Below, piece after piece: positions 1 to 8,178 of a DNA stretch of 64,000 bases (the stretch's first letter is position 1; each line of letters begins with the position of its first letter). Origin of the DNA: Mesonia sp. HuA40 (GTDB lineage: Bacteria; Bacteroidota; Bacteroidia; Flavobacteriales; Flavobacteriaceae). The stretch covers positions 144,261 to 208,260 of the forward strand of contig NZ_VRLT01000021.1 of the NCBI RefSeq assembly GCF_008017835.1, written 5' to 3'. The position numbers and the translations under genes are program-made. Under the pieces are notes generated by a model. That model saw only the letters and a list, made by a program, of their open reading frames with translations, had not been told where the DNA came from and made no database searches.

Positions 1-617
1 GCTTAGACATACGTTTGCGTGAATTAAGCGATGGCAAAATGGGTGTTTTACATTTAATGAAATCATTGAGCGATAAGTATGGGAAAAATAAGCCTTTTGA
101 TGATGATAATTTGTTTCAGGTTATCACAGAATTAACCTATCCAGAAATAGGAGACTTTTTAACGACTTATGTAGCGGGAAATACAGCTATACCTTACAAA
201 AAATTTCTAGCCAAAGTAGGGGTAGAGCAATCGGTAGATACTATTAAAACCGATTTTTTCTTAAACCAAGCAGATCCGTTTATAGATGCAAAACCAGATA
301 GTAAAGAGATATTTGTACGTGAAGGTATTGCATTAAACTCTTTCCTGAAAAATGCAGGCTTGCAAGGCGGTGATATCATCAAATCTATAAATAGACAAAA
401 TTTTAATCTAGATAATATTATGAATCTCATATTAACTAGTCGAAACTGGAAGGAGGGCGATAAAATTGAAATGCAGGTGGAGCGCGATGGGGCGTTACTT
501 AACTTAAAAACTAAAGTAATAACACCTGTTTTGATTAAAAAAGAGTTAAAAAACATGGATCTACCATTAGAAGATCCACGTGTTGAATTAAGAAATGCTT
601 GGCTTTACGGTCAATAA
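1..617 (+). CDS. M61-family peptidase with PDZ domain, C-terminal part
   Basis: This is the 3' end of a gene that begins before the window; the frame is open from base 3, so the TTG at 15 is not a real start. The visible 205 residues match the tail of M61 (glycyl aminopeptidase-like) metallopeptidases: a helical stretch with RELSDGKMG and LSDKYGKNKPF, then a PDZ domain (about residues 95-165 of the visible part) with the GGDIIKSIN ligand-loop region. The zinc-binding HExxH part lies outside the window. Members of this family in Bacteroidota are usually exported, but the signal peptide cannot be checked here. It is followed 11 bases later by a small gene and then dapA. Family assignment is fairly secure; the substrate is unknown. 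Confidence 0.8.
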   Translation, partial: LDIRLRELSDGKMGVLHLMKSLSDKYGKNKPFDDDNLFQVITELTYPEIGDFLTTYVAGNTAIPYKKFLAKVGVEQSVDTIKTDFFLNQADPFIDAKPDSKEIFVREGIALNSFLKNAGLQGGDIIKSINRQNFNLDNIMNLILTSRNWKEGDKIEMQVERDGALLNLKTKVITPVLIKKELKNMDLPLEDPRVELRNAWLYGQ

Positions 618-628
618 GACAAGAATAA

Positions 629-1123
629 TTGAGTTTAAAACAGAGAGCAATCCAAAAAGAGGTCAATAAAAACTTGGCTCAAAAAAGGGTACAAAAACCA
701 CCGGCTATAAATAACATTGGGATTTTGTATGAAAAAGATCAAGTAAATATTGCAGGTTTGAGGCAAAGCTTGGTCAAACAGTTTAAGCTTAACAACGACG
801 CTATAAATTGTTTGTCATTCGCAGAACAAATCAAAACCGAAAATGTGGGTGTTTTTACCAGAAAATCGTTTTCTTTCTTAGGTAAGCTTAAGACGCAATC
901 TGCGGCACAACCGTTTTTAGAAAAGAAATATGATTTATTAATCAATTACTTTAATCAAGATAGGCAAGAGTTATTGTTTGTCAGTAGTCGAGTGAAAACC
1001 ACTTTACGGATTGGCTTTCAGTTAGATGAAAAGCGATTGAATGATTTAGAAGTTTTGGTTTCATTAGATGAACACGAGTTGTTTACACAGGAGTTAGTTA
1101 AATATTTAAAAATTATAAAATAA
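629..1123 (+). CDS. conserved flavobacterial protein (DUF6913-like)
   Basis: A 164-residue protein with no signal peptide or membrane segment. The N-terminus is basic and Gln/Lys-rich (about residues 4-25), followed by a mixed alpha/beta body. It starts with TTG at 629; no ATG further upstream is compatible with the preceding stop. It lies between the M61 peptidase and dapA with gaps of 11 and 2 bases, so it is very probably cotranscribed with both. The context resembles that of the DUF6913 family of Bacteroidota, which from memory often sits next to dapA, but no catalytic motif was recognised and the function is unknown. Confidence 0.6.
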   Translation: MSLKQRAIQKEVNKNLAQKRVQKPPAINNIGILYEKDQVNIAGLRQSLVKQFKLNNDAINCLSFAEQIKTENVGVFTRKSFSFLGKLKTQSAAQPFLEKKYDLLINYFNQDRQELLFVSSRVKTTLRIGFQLDEKRLNDLEVLVSLDEHELFTQELVKYLKIIK

Positions 1124-1125
1124 CA

Positions 1126-2013
1126 ATGATGCAAAAATTTGTAGGTACAGGAGTGGCTTTGGTAACACCATTTACACCCGAAAGCGAAGTAGATGAAATC
1201 GCCCTGCGCAAAATTGTAAGATACCAAATAGAAAATGGAATTGACTACTTGGTGGTTTTAGGTACTACGGCAGAAAGCGCAACCTTAACCTTAGAAGAAA
1301 AAGAACGGGTCAAGCAAATTGTAATCGATGAAAATAACGGAGAACTACCCTTGGTCTTAGGTGTAGGAGGTAACAATACCCAACAAGTGGTAGATCAATT
1401 GCAGAATGATAATCTTACAGGTTTTGATGCCTTGTTATCGGTTTCTCCTTTTTATAATAAGCCTACCCAAGAAGGTATTTATCAGCATTTCAAACAAGTT
1501 GCACAAGCTACTAAAATGCCCATAATACTATATAACGTTCCGGGTAGAACCGCCAGTAATATGTTGCCGCACACGGTAGCACGACTGGCTTCTGATTTTG
1601 AAAATATAATCGGAATTAAAGAAGCAGCAGGTGATCTAGTGCAAGCAATGCAACTTATAGATAATTGTCCTAAAGATTTTTTAGTAATCTCGGGCGATGA
1701 TATGATAACACTGCCTATGGTTCTAGCGGGAGGTGCGGGAGTTATTTCGGTTATTGGTGAAGGTTTTCCCGAAGATTTCTCACGAATGGTAGCCTTGGGT
1801 CTTGATCGTAAGGTCGATGAAGCCTATGAATTGCATTATAAATTAGCTCCAGCTATAGATATGATTTTTGAAGAAGGAAATCCTGCAGGGATTAAGGTTG
1901 TGTTTCAAAAATTAGGCTTATCTACGGCGGTGGTAAGGCTACCTCTGGTTGAAGCTTCGGCTAATTTAAAATATCGCATTCACGAATTTATGGATAGCCT
2001 AGCCAATGCTTAA
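1126..2013 (+). CDS. dapA: 4-hydroxy-tetrahydrodipicolinate synthase
   Basis: DapA condenses pyruvate with aspartate semialdehyde, the first committed step of the diaminopimelate/lysine pathway in the cytoplasm. The 295-residue length is typical. Family residues are visible: GTTAE at 46-50, Tyr110 in SPFYNKP, Tyr136 and Arg141 in LYNVPGRT, and the Schiff-base lysine Lys165 in GIKEA. The gene begins with two ATG codons in tandem (1126 and 1129), two bases after the upstream stop. dapB, the next enzyme of the pathway, lies in the same window at about 52 kb but in an unrelated cluster. Confidence 0.97.
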   Translation: MMQKFVGTGVALVTPFTPESEVDEIALRKIVRYQIENGIDYLVVLGTTAESATLTLEEKERVKQIVIDENNGELPLVLGVGGNNTQQVVDQLQNDNLTGFDALLSVSPFYNKPTQEGIYQHFKQVAQATKMPIILYNVPGRTASNMLPHTVARLASDFENIIGIKEAAGDLVQAMQLIDNCPKDFLVISGDDMITLPMVLAGGAGVISVIGEGFPEDFSRMVALGLDRKVDEAYELHYKLAPAIDMIFEEGNPAGIKVVFQKLGLSTAVVRLPLVEASANLKYRIHEFMDSLANA

Positions 2014-2056
2014 AGCTGAAATGAAACAATTATTTTTTTACTATTCTAAAAAACAG

Positions 2057-2064
2057 TACTTTTG
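2057..2064 (+). promoter_or_regulatory. Bacteroidota -7 element (TACTTTTG) before bamD
   Basis: TACTTTTG fits TAnnTTTG, the -7 element of Bacteroidota primary sigma-factor promoters. It ends only 4 bases before the chosen bamD ATG at 2069, so a transcript from it would be leaderless or nearly so. A T-rich run at 2031-2040 lies where a -33 element would be, without a clean TTTG. Its position argues against any bamD start upstream of it. Confidence 0.5.
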
Positions 2065-2068
2065 CAGG

Positions 2069-2920
2069 ATGCAACAAATTTTAAAACATAACATTTACTA
2101 TTTATTTTTACTAGTAAGTTTGATGACTGGCCTTACTTCTTGTAGTGAGTACCAAAAGGCGTTAAAGAGCGATGAGGTAAAACAAAAGTATGAAGTGGCG
2201 ATGCAACTTTATGAAGAAGGACTTGCTGAAAATAAAAAATCAAAACATAAAAAAGCCTTACGACTTATTGAACAGGTATTGCCTCAATATAGAGGTAAAC
2301 CCCAGGGAGAACACATATCTTTTGTGCACGCCAATAGCTATTATATTTTAGGTGCTTACTTTGACTCGGCATATCAATTTGAGCGTTTTACTAAGTCCTA
2401 TCCTAATAGTCAAAAATACGAGGAGGCTTTTTACAAAAGTGCATTGAGTTATTATAACGAATCGCCAAGGTATTCGCTTGACCAGACCGAAACCTTAAAG
2501 GCGATGAATAAATTTCAAGAATACATTAGTAAATTTCCCGATGGAGAGCATATTGGAGATGCTAATGAGAAATATGCAGCTTTACGTGAAAAACTAGAGA
2601 AAAAAGCTTACGAAATTGCTAAATCTTATCATCACCGCGAAGACTATAAAGCGGCTATGGAAGCCTTTGATAATTTTATAGAAAATAATCCGGGTTCTAA
2701 ATTTAGAGATGAAGCTTATTTTTATAAATTAGATGCTGCCTACATTTTAGCAATCAACAGTTACGCCCAGTTGGTAGAAGAGCGTTTAATTACGGCACAA
2801 ACTTATTATGAAGATTACTTGAAATACTTCCCTCAAGGGGATTTTGTCGAGCAAGCAAATGCCATTGCTAAAGAAATAAAAGAGAGATTAAATAACAATT
2901 CAGAAAATAATTTAGGATAA
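2069..2920 (+). CDS. bamD: outer membrane assembly lipoprotein BamD
   Basis: BamD is the essential lipoprotein partner of BamA in the beta-barrel assembly machine on the periplasmic face of the outer membrane. The chosen start at 2069 gives 283 residues and a lipoprotein signal peptide: a hydrophobic stretch at about 10-22, then the lipobox LTSC with Cys25. An in-frame start at 2006 would put a non-signal-like extension in front and overlap dapA and the promoter. The mature part consists of TPR-like helices with recurring Tyr and Phe (for example SYYNESPRYS), typical of BamD. It is followed by rpoZ after 4 bases. Confidence 0.88.
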   Translation: MQQILKHNIYYLFLLVSLMTGLTSCSEYQKALKSDEVKQKYEVAMQLYEEGLAENKKSKHKKALRLIEQVLPQYRGKPQGEHISFVHANSYYILGAYFDSAYQFERFTKSYPNSQKYEEAFYKSALSYYNESPRYSLDQTETLKAMNKFQEYISKFPDGEHIGDANEKYAALREKLEKKAYEIAKSYHHREDYKAAMEAFDNFIENNPGSKFRDEAYFYKLDAAYILAINSYAQLVEERLITAQTYYEDYLKYFPQGDFVEQANAIAKEIKERLNNNSENNLG

Positions 2921-2924
2921 ACCT

Positions 2925-3254
2925 ATGGATATTAAAAATTCTAAAGCGCCAGTAAGTACTACTACTATTGATAAGAATCTAGTAGATGCTCCTACAGATA
3001 ACATTTATGAGGCTATTTCAATTGTGGCCAAGCGTGCTACACAAATCAATTCGGAGATAAAAAAGGAATTGATTGAAAAATTAGATGAGTTTGCTACGTA
3101 TAACGATAGTTTAGATGAAATCTTCGAGAACAAAGAGCAAATAGAGGTTTCTAAATTTTATGAGCGTTTACCTAAACCACACTCTTTAGCAATTGAAGAA
3201 TGGTTAGAAGATAAGATTTACTTTAGAAATACCAAAGAAGATCAACAAGCCTAA
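2925..3254 (+). CDS. rpoZ: RNA polymerase omega subunit (flavobacterial type)
   Basis: A 109-residue protein matching the diverged omega/RPB6-like subunit of Bacteroidota, which helps assemble and stabilise RNA polymerase. The diagnostic stretch is NIYEAISIVAKRATQIN (residues 26-42), matching the conserved omega helix that holds beta'. The C-terminal half is acidic and specific to this phylum. The position between bamD and coaBC (gaps of 4 and 10 bases) is a conserved flavobacterial arrangement and resembles the rpoZ-coaBC link seen in other bacteria. Confidence 0.88.
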   Translation: MDIKNSKAPVSTTTIDKNLVDAPTDNIYEAISIVAKRATQINSEIKKELIEKLDEFATYNDSLDEIFENKEQIEVSKFYERLPKPHSLAIEEWLEDKIYFRNTKEDQQA

Positions 3255-3264
3255 TCGATAAGAT

Positions 3265-4470
3265 ATGGCAGGCTTTTTACAGAACCAAAAAGTGGTATTA
3301 GGTATTACGGCAGGAATCGCCGCATACAAAATACCCTTTTTGGTTCGTTTGCTCATAAAAGAAGGCGCATCGGTTAAGGTGATAATGACGCCAAAAGCAA
3401 AAGAATTTGTTACACCATTAACCTTGTCAACGCTTTCAAAGCATGATGTGATTACCTCTTTTACCGATGAGGAAGATGAGGTATGGAATAACCATGTAGA
3501 CTTAGGACTTTGGGCCGATTTTATGCTGGTGGCACCGGCTACGGCTAATACTTTGGCCAAAATGGCCCATGCCCAATCCGATAATTTTTTATTAGCTACT
3601 TATCTCTCTGCAAAATGTCCCGTGTTTATTGCTCCTGCAATGGATTTGGATATGTACAAACACCCGGGTACTCAAAATGCTTTAGATAAATTAAGCGCTT
3701 TCGGGAATTTAATAATTCCTGTAGGTACAGGAGAATTAGCGAGTGGTCTAAGTGGGGAAGGCAGAATGGCAGAGCCGCAGGATATTATTAATTATATTCT
3801 TAACTATCAGCGAAAGCAAAAGCCGTGGTCAGAAAAAAAAGTGTTGATTACCGCAGGGCCTACTTATGAGGCATTAGATCCGGTTCGCTTTATTGGTAAC
3901 CATTCTAGCGGAAAAATGGGTTTCGCTCTAGCTAAAGAGGCGGCCAAGCTTGGCGCACAAGTGGTAATGGTTAGCGGCCCTACCAATCAAAAAATTGACT
4001 CCCCCAATGTTACGCTCATCAAAGTGACAAGCACCAAAGAAATGTATGATGCAGTTTTTGAGCATTATAATGAGGTAGACATAGCGATAGCTGCAGCAGC
4101 AGTATCAGATTATAGACCCGTGCAAAAAGCCGATCAAAAAATTAAAAAATCAGATCAATTTCTAGAGATTAGGCTAGAAAAGACAGAAGATATTTTAAAA
4201 GCAATGGGCGAAGCAAAAAGCCAACAATTCCTTATGGGATTTGCACTTGAAACAGAAAATGAATTGAAAAATGCTCGTGGTAAATTACAACGTAAGCACT
4301 TAGACGCAATTGTATTAAACTCCTTAAACGACAAGGGTGCAGGGTTTAAGCAACCCACCAATAAAATTAGGATTATTGACCCCCAGCAAGTTTTAGATTA
4401 TGAGTTAAAGACCAAAGATTTGGTGGCTAAAGATATACTTAATTATATTCAATCACGTTTAAATAACTAG
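3265..4470 (+). CDS. coaBC: bifunctional phosphopantothenoylcysteine synthetase/decarboxylase
   Basis: CoaBC couples 4'-phosphopantothenate to cysteine and decarboxylates the product, two consecutive steps of coenzyme A synthesis. Both halves are present in 401 residues. The N-terminal flavin-dependent decarboxylase (about 1-185) has the catalytic His77 in NNHVDLG, the PATANT motif at 91-96 and PAMD at 124-127. The C-terminal CTP-dependent ligase (about 190-400) opens with ITAGPTYEALDPVR and contains AAAVSDYRP. coaE, the last CoA gene, is also in this window (16.9 kb). Confidence 0.97.
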   Translation: MAGFLQNQKVVLGITAGIAAYKIPFLVRLLIKEGASVKVIMTPKAKEFVTPLTLSTLSKHDVITSFTDEEDEVWNNHVDLGLWADFMLVAPATANTLAKMAHAQSDNFLLATYLSAKCPVFIAPAMDLDMYKHPGTQNALDKLSAFGNLIIPVGTGELASGLSGEGRMAEPQDIINYILNYQRKQKPWSEKKVLITAGPTYEALDPVRFIGNHSSGKMGFALAKEAAKLGAQVVMVSGPTNQKIDSPNVTLIKVTSTKEMYDAVFEHYNEVDIAIAAAAVSDYRPVQKADQKIKKSDQFLEIRLEKTEDILKAMGEAKSQQFLMGFALETENELKNARGKLQRKHLDAIVLNSLNDKGAGFKQPTNKIRIIDPQQVLDYELKTKDLVAKDILNYIQSRLNN

Positions 4471-4487
4471 CATCTAACTTTTATATT

Positions 4488-5384
4488 ATGGCTTTTTTAA
4501 AGCGTTTTTTTTTATTTCTCATCATAGGGATTAGTGGGAGCTTACAAGCTCAAGAATTAAATTGCAGTGTTACTTTAAATGCAGAGCAAACAGGTAAGAC
4601 GCAATTAAGCATCTTTAAAACCTTACAATCTTCGATAGAAGATTATATGAATAAAACGCAATTTACTAATCTAAATCTTAAGAAAGATAAACGTATAAAT
4701 TGTGCTATATTTATAACGGTAAAGGAGTTTGAAGCCGATCAATTTAGGGCGACTATTCAAGTGCAATCTTCAAGACCAGTTTATGGTAGTACCTTTACTA
4801 CTCCGGTGTTGAATTATAAAGATGATGATTTTAATTTTCAATATACAGAATTTGATCCGTTAAGGTTTGAGCCCAATAATTATTCGGGCAATTTAACGGC
4901 AAATCTCAATTTCTTTGCTTTTACCATAATTGGATTAGATGCCGACACATTTAAATTAAATGCCGGAGATGAATATCACCAACAAGCCAAGCAAGTTGTA
5001 AACATAGCTCAACAAGGAAGAACTACCGGTTGGTCTCCAGGAGATGGCGCTATGTCTAAATACAGACTTAACGATGACTTGCTGTCTAATGCTTTTCAAG
5101 ATTACCGTAAGGCATTTTATGTTTACCATATAGAAGGCTTAGATAGTATGTATCAAGATGCAGAAAAAGGTAAAACAAAAGTGGCAGAAGCCATACAGCT
5201 CTTGCGTCAAGTGAGTGGAACAAGGCCCAACTCGGCCCCCATACGTATGTTTTTTGATGCTAAAGCCGATGAGATTACCGCTATTTATAGCGGTGGCCCT
5301 AGTGTGCCGATGAACAATTTAATAGATAATCTTAAGAAAATTGCCCCTTTGTATAACAAAAAATGGGCGCAATTAAAATTATAA
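4488..5384 (+). CDS. DUF4835 family protein, probably linked to type IX secretion (PorD-like)
   Basis: A 298-residue exported protein: signal peptide at about 1-21 (basic start, hydrophobic core, cleavage near LQAQ-EL), then a mixed alpha/beta mature part. The sequence and the position between coaBC and recN match DUF4835, which some recent annotation calls PorD, a T9SS component. That link is recalled family knowledge and could not be checked. Two T9SS-exported proteins encoded 3 kb downstream and gldI at 34 kb show that this organism uses the system. No lipobox is seen. Confidence 0.7.
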   Translation: MAFLKRFFLFLIIGISGSLQAQELNCSVTLNAEQTGKTQLSIFKTLQSSIEDYMNKTQFTNLNLKKDKRINCAIFITVKEFEADQFRATIQVQSSRPVYGSTFTTPVLNYKDDDFNFQYTEFDPLRFEPNNYSGNLTANLNFFAFTIIGLDADTFKLNAGDEYHQQAKQVVNIAQQGRTTGWSPGDGAMSKYRLNDDLLSNAFQDYRKAFYVYHIEGLDSMYQDAEKGKTKVAEAIQLLRQVSGTRPNSAPIRMFFDAKADEITAIYSGGPSVPMNNLIDNLKKIAPLYNKKWAQLKL

Positions 5385-5463
5385 TTTCTATTGCCTAAAA
5401 TTGGTAGCATTAATTAAACTCTTTTATCTTTACATTGCGATAAAATCTTAAAGCCAATTCAAT

Positions 5464-7131
5464 TTGCTAAGCAGTATTACCATTAAGAATTTTGCATTAA
5501 TTGAAGATGTTCAATTAACATTAGACCAGCACTTTAATATTATTACAGGAGAGACGGGCGCAGGAAAATCTATTATCCTTGGTGCTTTGGCTTTGTTAAT
5601 CGGTAAACGGGCCGATTTGTCTTCTATGCGCGATGCAACAAAGAAGTGCGTAATAGAAGGTATATTCAATATCCAAAACTATGGCTTAAATTCTTTTTTT
5701 GAATCAGAAGAGCTTGACTATGAGCCGCAAACCATTATACGCAGAGAGATATTACCATCGGGTAAATCTAGAGCCTTTATCAATGACACTCCAGTGCGTT
5801 TGCAGCAATTAGCTGGTTTAGGAGAACAATTAATAGATATACATTCGCAGCACCAAACTTTGGCCATTGGCAATGCCAATTATCAATATGCTATCTTAGA
5901 TGCTATAGCCGATAACCATTCTACCCTAATCGAATATAAATCAGCTTTAGCTGAACTAAAAAATCGGCAAATAGAATATACACAATTAAAAGAAAAACAA
6001 GCCGAAGCCCAAAAAACCTATGACTACAATTTATTCTTGTTAGAAGAGCTACAGGAAGCAAAAATAACCCCCCAAATTCAAGTTGAGCTAGAAGAACAGC
6101 AGAACGCACTAAGCAATATAGAGATGCTGCAAGAAAATTTAGGCTTTGCTAGTCATCAATTCAGTCAAGAAGATACGGGAGTGTTGGCGCTTTTAAGGCA
6201 AATAAAACAAAAATTAGGGGCACTCAATGGTTTTGGATCTAAATACGCAGAATTGCACGAGCGTTTAACAAGCTGTTTGGTCGAGCTAGAAGATTTAAGT
6301 AGTGAAGTTGAAGATCAGCAAGAGCGCATTGAGCATAACCCAGAGGCGTTGGCTTTAGTGAACGATCAATTGGATAAAATATATGCCCTGCAACGCAAGC
6401 ACCAAACCGATAGTTTAGATGACTTATTGCAAATTCAGCGAGAACTCGAGGATAAAGTACAACTTACCACCAATGCACAAGAAGCTGTAGCAAAATTAAA
6501 ACTTGCGATTGAGCAACAGCAAAAAAAATGTGCAGAAAAAGCCCAAAAACTCTATAAAAACCGACTCAAGGTAATACCTACATTTATTCAAGCAGTAAAA
6601 AATACCTTGGCCAATTTAGGTATGCCAGACACAAGGCTAGAGATTCAACTTAAGCTTACCGATGATTTTAATACTTGGGGTCAAGACCAAATGCAATGGT
6701 TGTTTAGTGCCAATGCAGGTATGTCATTAAATGAAATAAGTAAGGCAGCTTCTGGGGGTGAGCTTTCGCGGATTACCTTGGCGGTAAAAAGTATATTAGC
6801 AAAATACAAACAATTACCAACCCTTATTTTTGATGAAATAGATACCGGAATATCTGGAGATATTGCAAAAAAAATGGGAGAGGTTATGCGCCAGATGAGT
6901 CAAAAGCTGCAAGTTGTGGCCATTACCCATCTACCTCAAGTGGCCGCCAAAGGGAGTAACCATTTAAAAGTGCAAAAAGAAACACAAGCAGGAAAAACCC
7001 AAACTTTAATAAAGCATTTGAAGCATCCAGAGCGCATTGAAGAATTGGCCGAAATGCTTGGCGGAAATCGGGAGTCTAAATCGGCTATGGCGCATGCAGA
7101 AGCCTTACTCGTAGATGCTGCCCAACAATAA
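5464..7131 (+). CDS. recN: DNA repair ATPase RecN
   Basis: RecN is an SMC-like ATPase acting early in double-strand-break repair. The 555 residues show the expected architecture: Walker A GETGAGKS at 29-36, a Q-loop region around SQHQTLA, a long coiled-coil middle (about 155-370, rich in Gln, Glu and Leu), then the ABC signature SGGELSRI near 429 and Walker B LIFDEIDTGISG near 455. The start is TTG at 5464; the protein then begins directly with the family's usual IxNFALIE. It sits 79 bases after the DUF4835 gene and 62 before fabI. Confidence 0.96.
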   Translation: MLSSITIKNFALIEDVQLTLDQHFNIITGETGAGKSIILGALALLIGKRADLSSMRDATKKCVIEGIFNIQNYGLNSFFESEELDYEPQTIIRREILPSGKSRAFINDTPVRLQQLAGLGEQLIDIHSQHQTLAIGNANYQYAILDAIADNHSTLIEYKSALAELKNRQIEYTQLKEKQAEAQKTYDYNLFLLEELQEAKITPQIQVELEEQQNALSNIEMLQENLGFASHQFSQEDTGVLALLRQIKQKLGALNGFGSKYAELHERLTSCLVELEDLSSEVEDQQERIEHNPEALALVNDQLDKIYALQRKHQTDSLDDLLQIQRELEDKVQLTTNAQEAVAKLKLAIEQQQKKCAEKAQKLYKNRLKVIPTFIQAVKNTLANLGMPDTRLEIQLKLTDDFNTWGQDQMQWLFSANAGMSLNEISKAASGGELSRITLAVKSILAKYKQLPTLIFDEIDTGISGDIAKKMGEVMRQMSQKLQVVAITHLPQVAAKGSNHLKVQKETQAGKTQTLIKHLKHPERIEELAEMLGGNRESKSAMAHAEALLVDAAQQ

Positions 7132-7193
7132 GAAAAACGAATAACTAATTTGACACAAGATTTAATATATTTACAGCAATAAAATAAACAAAC

Positions 7194-8018
7194 ATGGCTT
7201 ATAACTTACTTAAAGGAAAAAGAGGAATTATTTTTGGCGCTTTAGATGAAAACTCTATAGCCTGGAAAACCGCAGAACGAGTTTTTGAAGAAGGCGGTAA
7301 ATTTGTCTTAACCAACGCACCCATAGCAATGCGTATGGGAAAAATTAAAGATTTAGCGGCAAAAACAGGTGCCGAAATTATTCCTGCCGACGCCACCAAG
7401 GTTGAAGATTTAGAAAACCTAGTTGAAAAAGCCACCGAGATTTTAGGAGGTAAGCTAGATTTTGTATTGCACTCAATAGGGATGTCTGTAAACGTAAGAA
7501 AAGGAAAGCATTATACAGATATGAACTATGATTTTACCACCAAAGGCTGGGATGTATCTGCGGTTTCATTTCATAAAACAATGCAGGTACTATATAAAAA
7601 AGAGGCTATGAATGAGTGGGGAAGTATTGTAGCCCTTACTTATATGGCAGCACAACGAGTATTCCCAGATTATAATGACATGGCAGACAACAAGGCCTAC
7701 TTAGAATCTATCGCAAGAAGTTTTGGTTATTTTTTCGGGGTAAATGCTAAGGTACGCGTTAACACCATTTCGCAATCACCAACACCTACTACTGCGGGAC
7801 AAGGGGTAAAAGGATTTGACGGTTTTATCGCTTACGCGGATAAAATGTCGCCGTTAGGAAATGCGACTGCAGAGGAGTGTGCAGATTATACTTTAACCTT
7901 GTTTTCAGACCTTACCCGAAAGGTTACACTACAGAACTTATTTCATGATGGAGGTTTTTCAAATATGGGTGTAAGCCAAGAAGTGATGGAAGCTTTTGAA
8001 AAGGGCTTAGAAAAATAA
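7194..8018 (+). CDS. fabI: enoyl-[acyl-carrier-protein] reductase (NADH)
   Basis: FabI performs the last reduction of each fatty-acid elongation cycle. The 274 residues form a short-chain dehydrogenase fold with the atypical FabI features: a nucleotide-binding start GIIFGALDENSIAW, the FVLHSIG strand at about 90-96, and the catalytic Tyr160-(x6)-Lys167 (YNDMADNK) with Tyr150 upstream. The substrate-loop region (SQSPTPTTAGQGVKGF) follows. A strong terminator directly downstream ends the transcript. Confidence 0.95.
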   Translation: MAYNLLKGKRGIIFGALDENSIAWKTAERVFEEGGKFVLTNAPIAMRMGKIKDLAAKTGAEIIPADATKVEDLENLVEKATEILGGKLDFVLHSIGMSVNVRKGKHYTDMNYDFTTKGWDVSAVSFHKTMQVLYKKEAMNEWGSIVALTYMAAQRVFPDYNDMADNKAYLESIARSFGYFFGVNAKVRVNTISQSPTPTTAGQGVKGFDGFIAYADKMSPLGNATAEECADYTLTLFSDLTRKVTLQNLFHDGGFSNMGVSQEVMEAFEKGLEK

Positions 8019-8042
8019 AAATTTAGTTATTTCAAATAAAGA

Positions 8043-8067
8043 ACCGCCCATTGAGGCGGTTTTTTTA
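8043..8067 (+). terminator. Rho-independent terminator after fabI
   Basis: A GC-rich hairpin, ACCGCC / GGCGGT with a 6-base loop, followed by seven T. It lies 25 bases after the fabI stop and separates the housekeeping run from the secreted-protein genes. Confidence 0.9.
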
Positions 8068-8178
8068 TCCTATAATTTTTCACTTAATCGGTTCGTCTAA
8101 GAATTAATTGAATTTCGTTGTTTCTTTATCAAAATTGTAAGTATATTTAGACTTGGTTTAATCAAAATTATAACTTTT

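Noticed and set aside
2006..2068. Upstream start for bamD overlapping dapA
   Set aside because: It would place 21 non-signal residues before a clear lipoprotein signal peptide and lies upstream of the -7 element.
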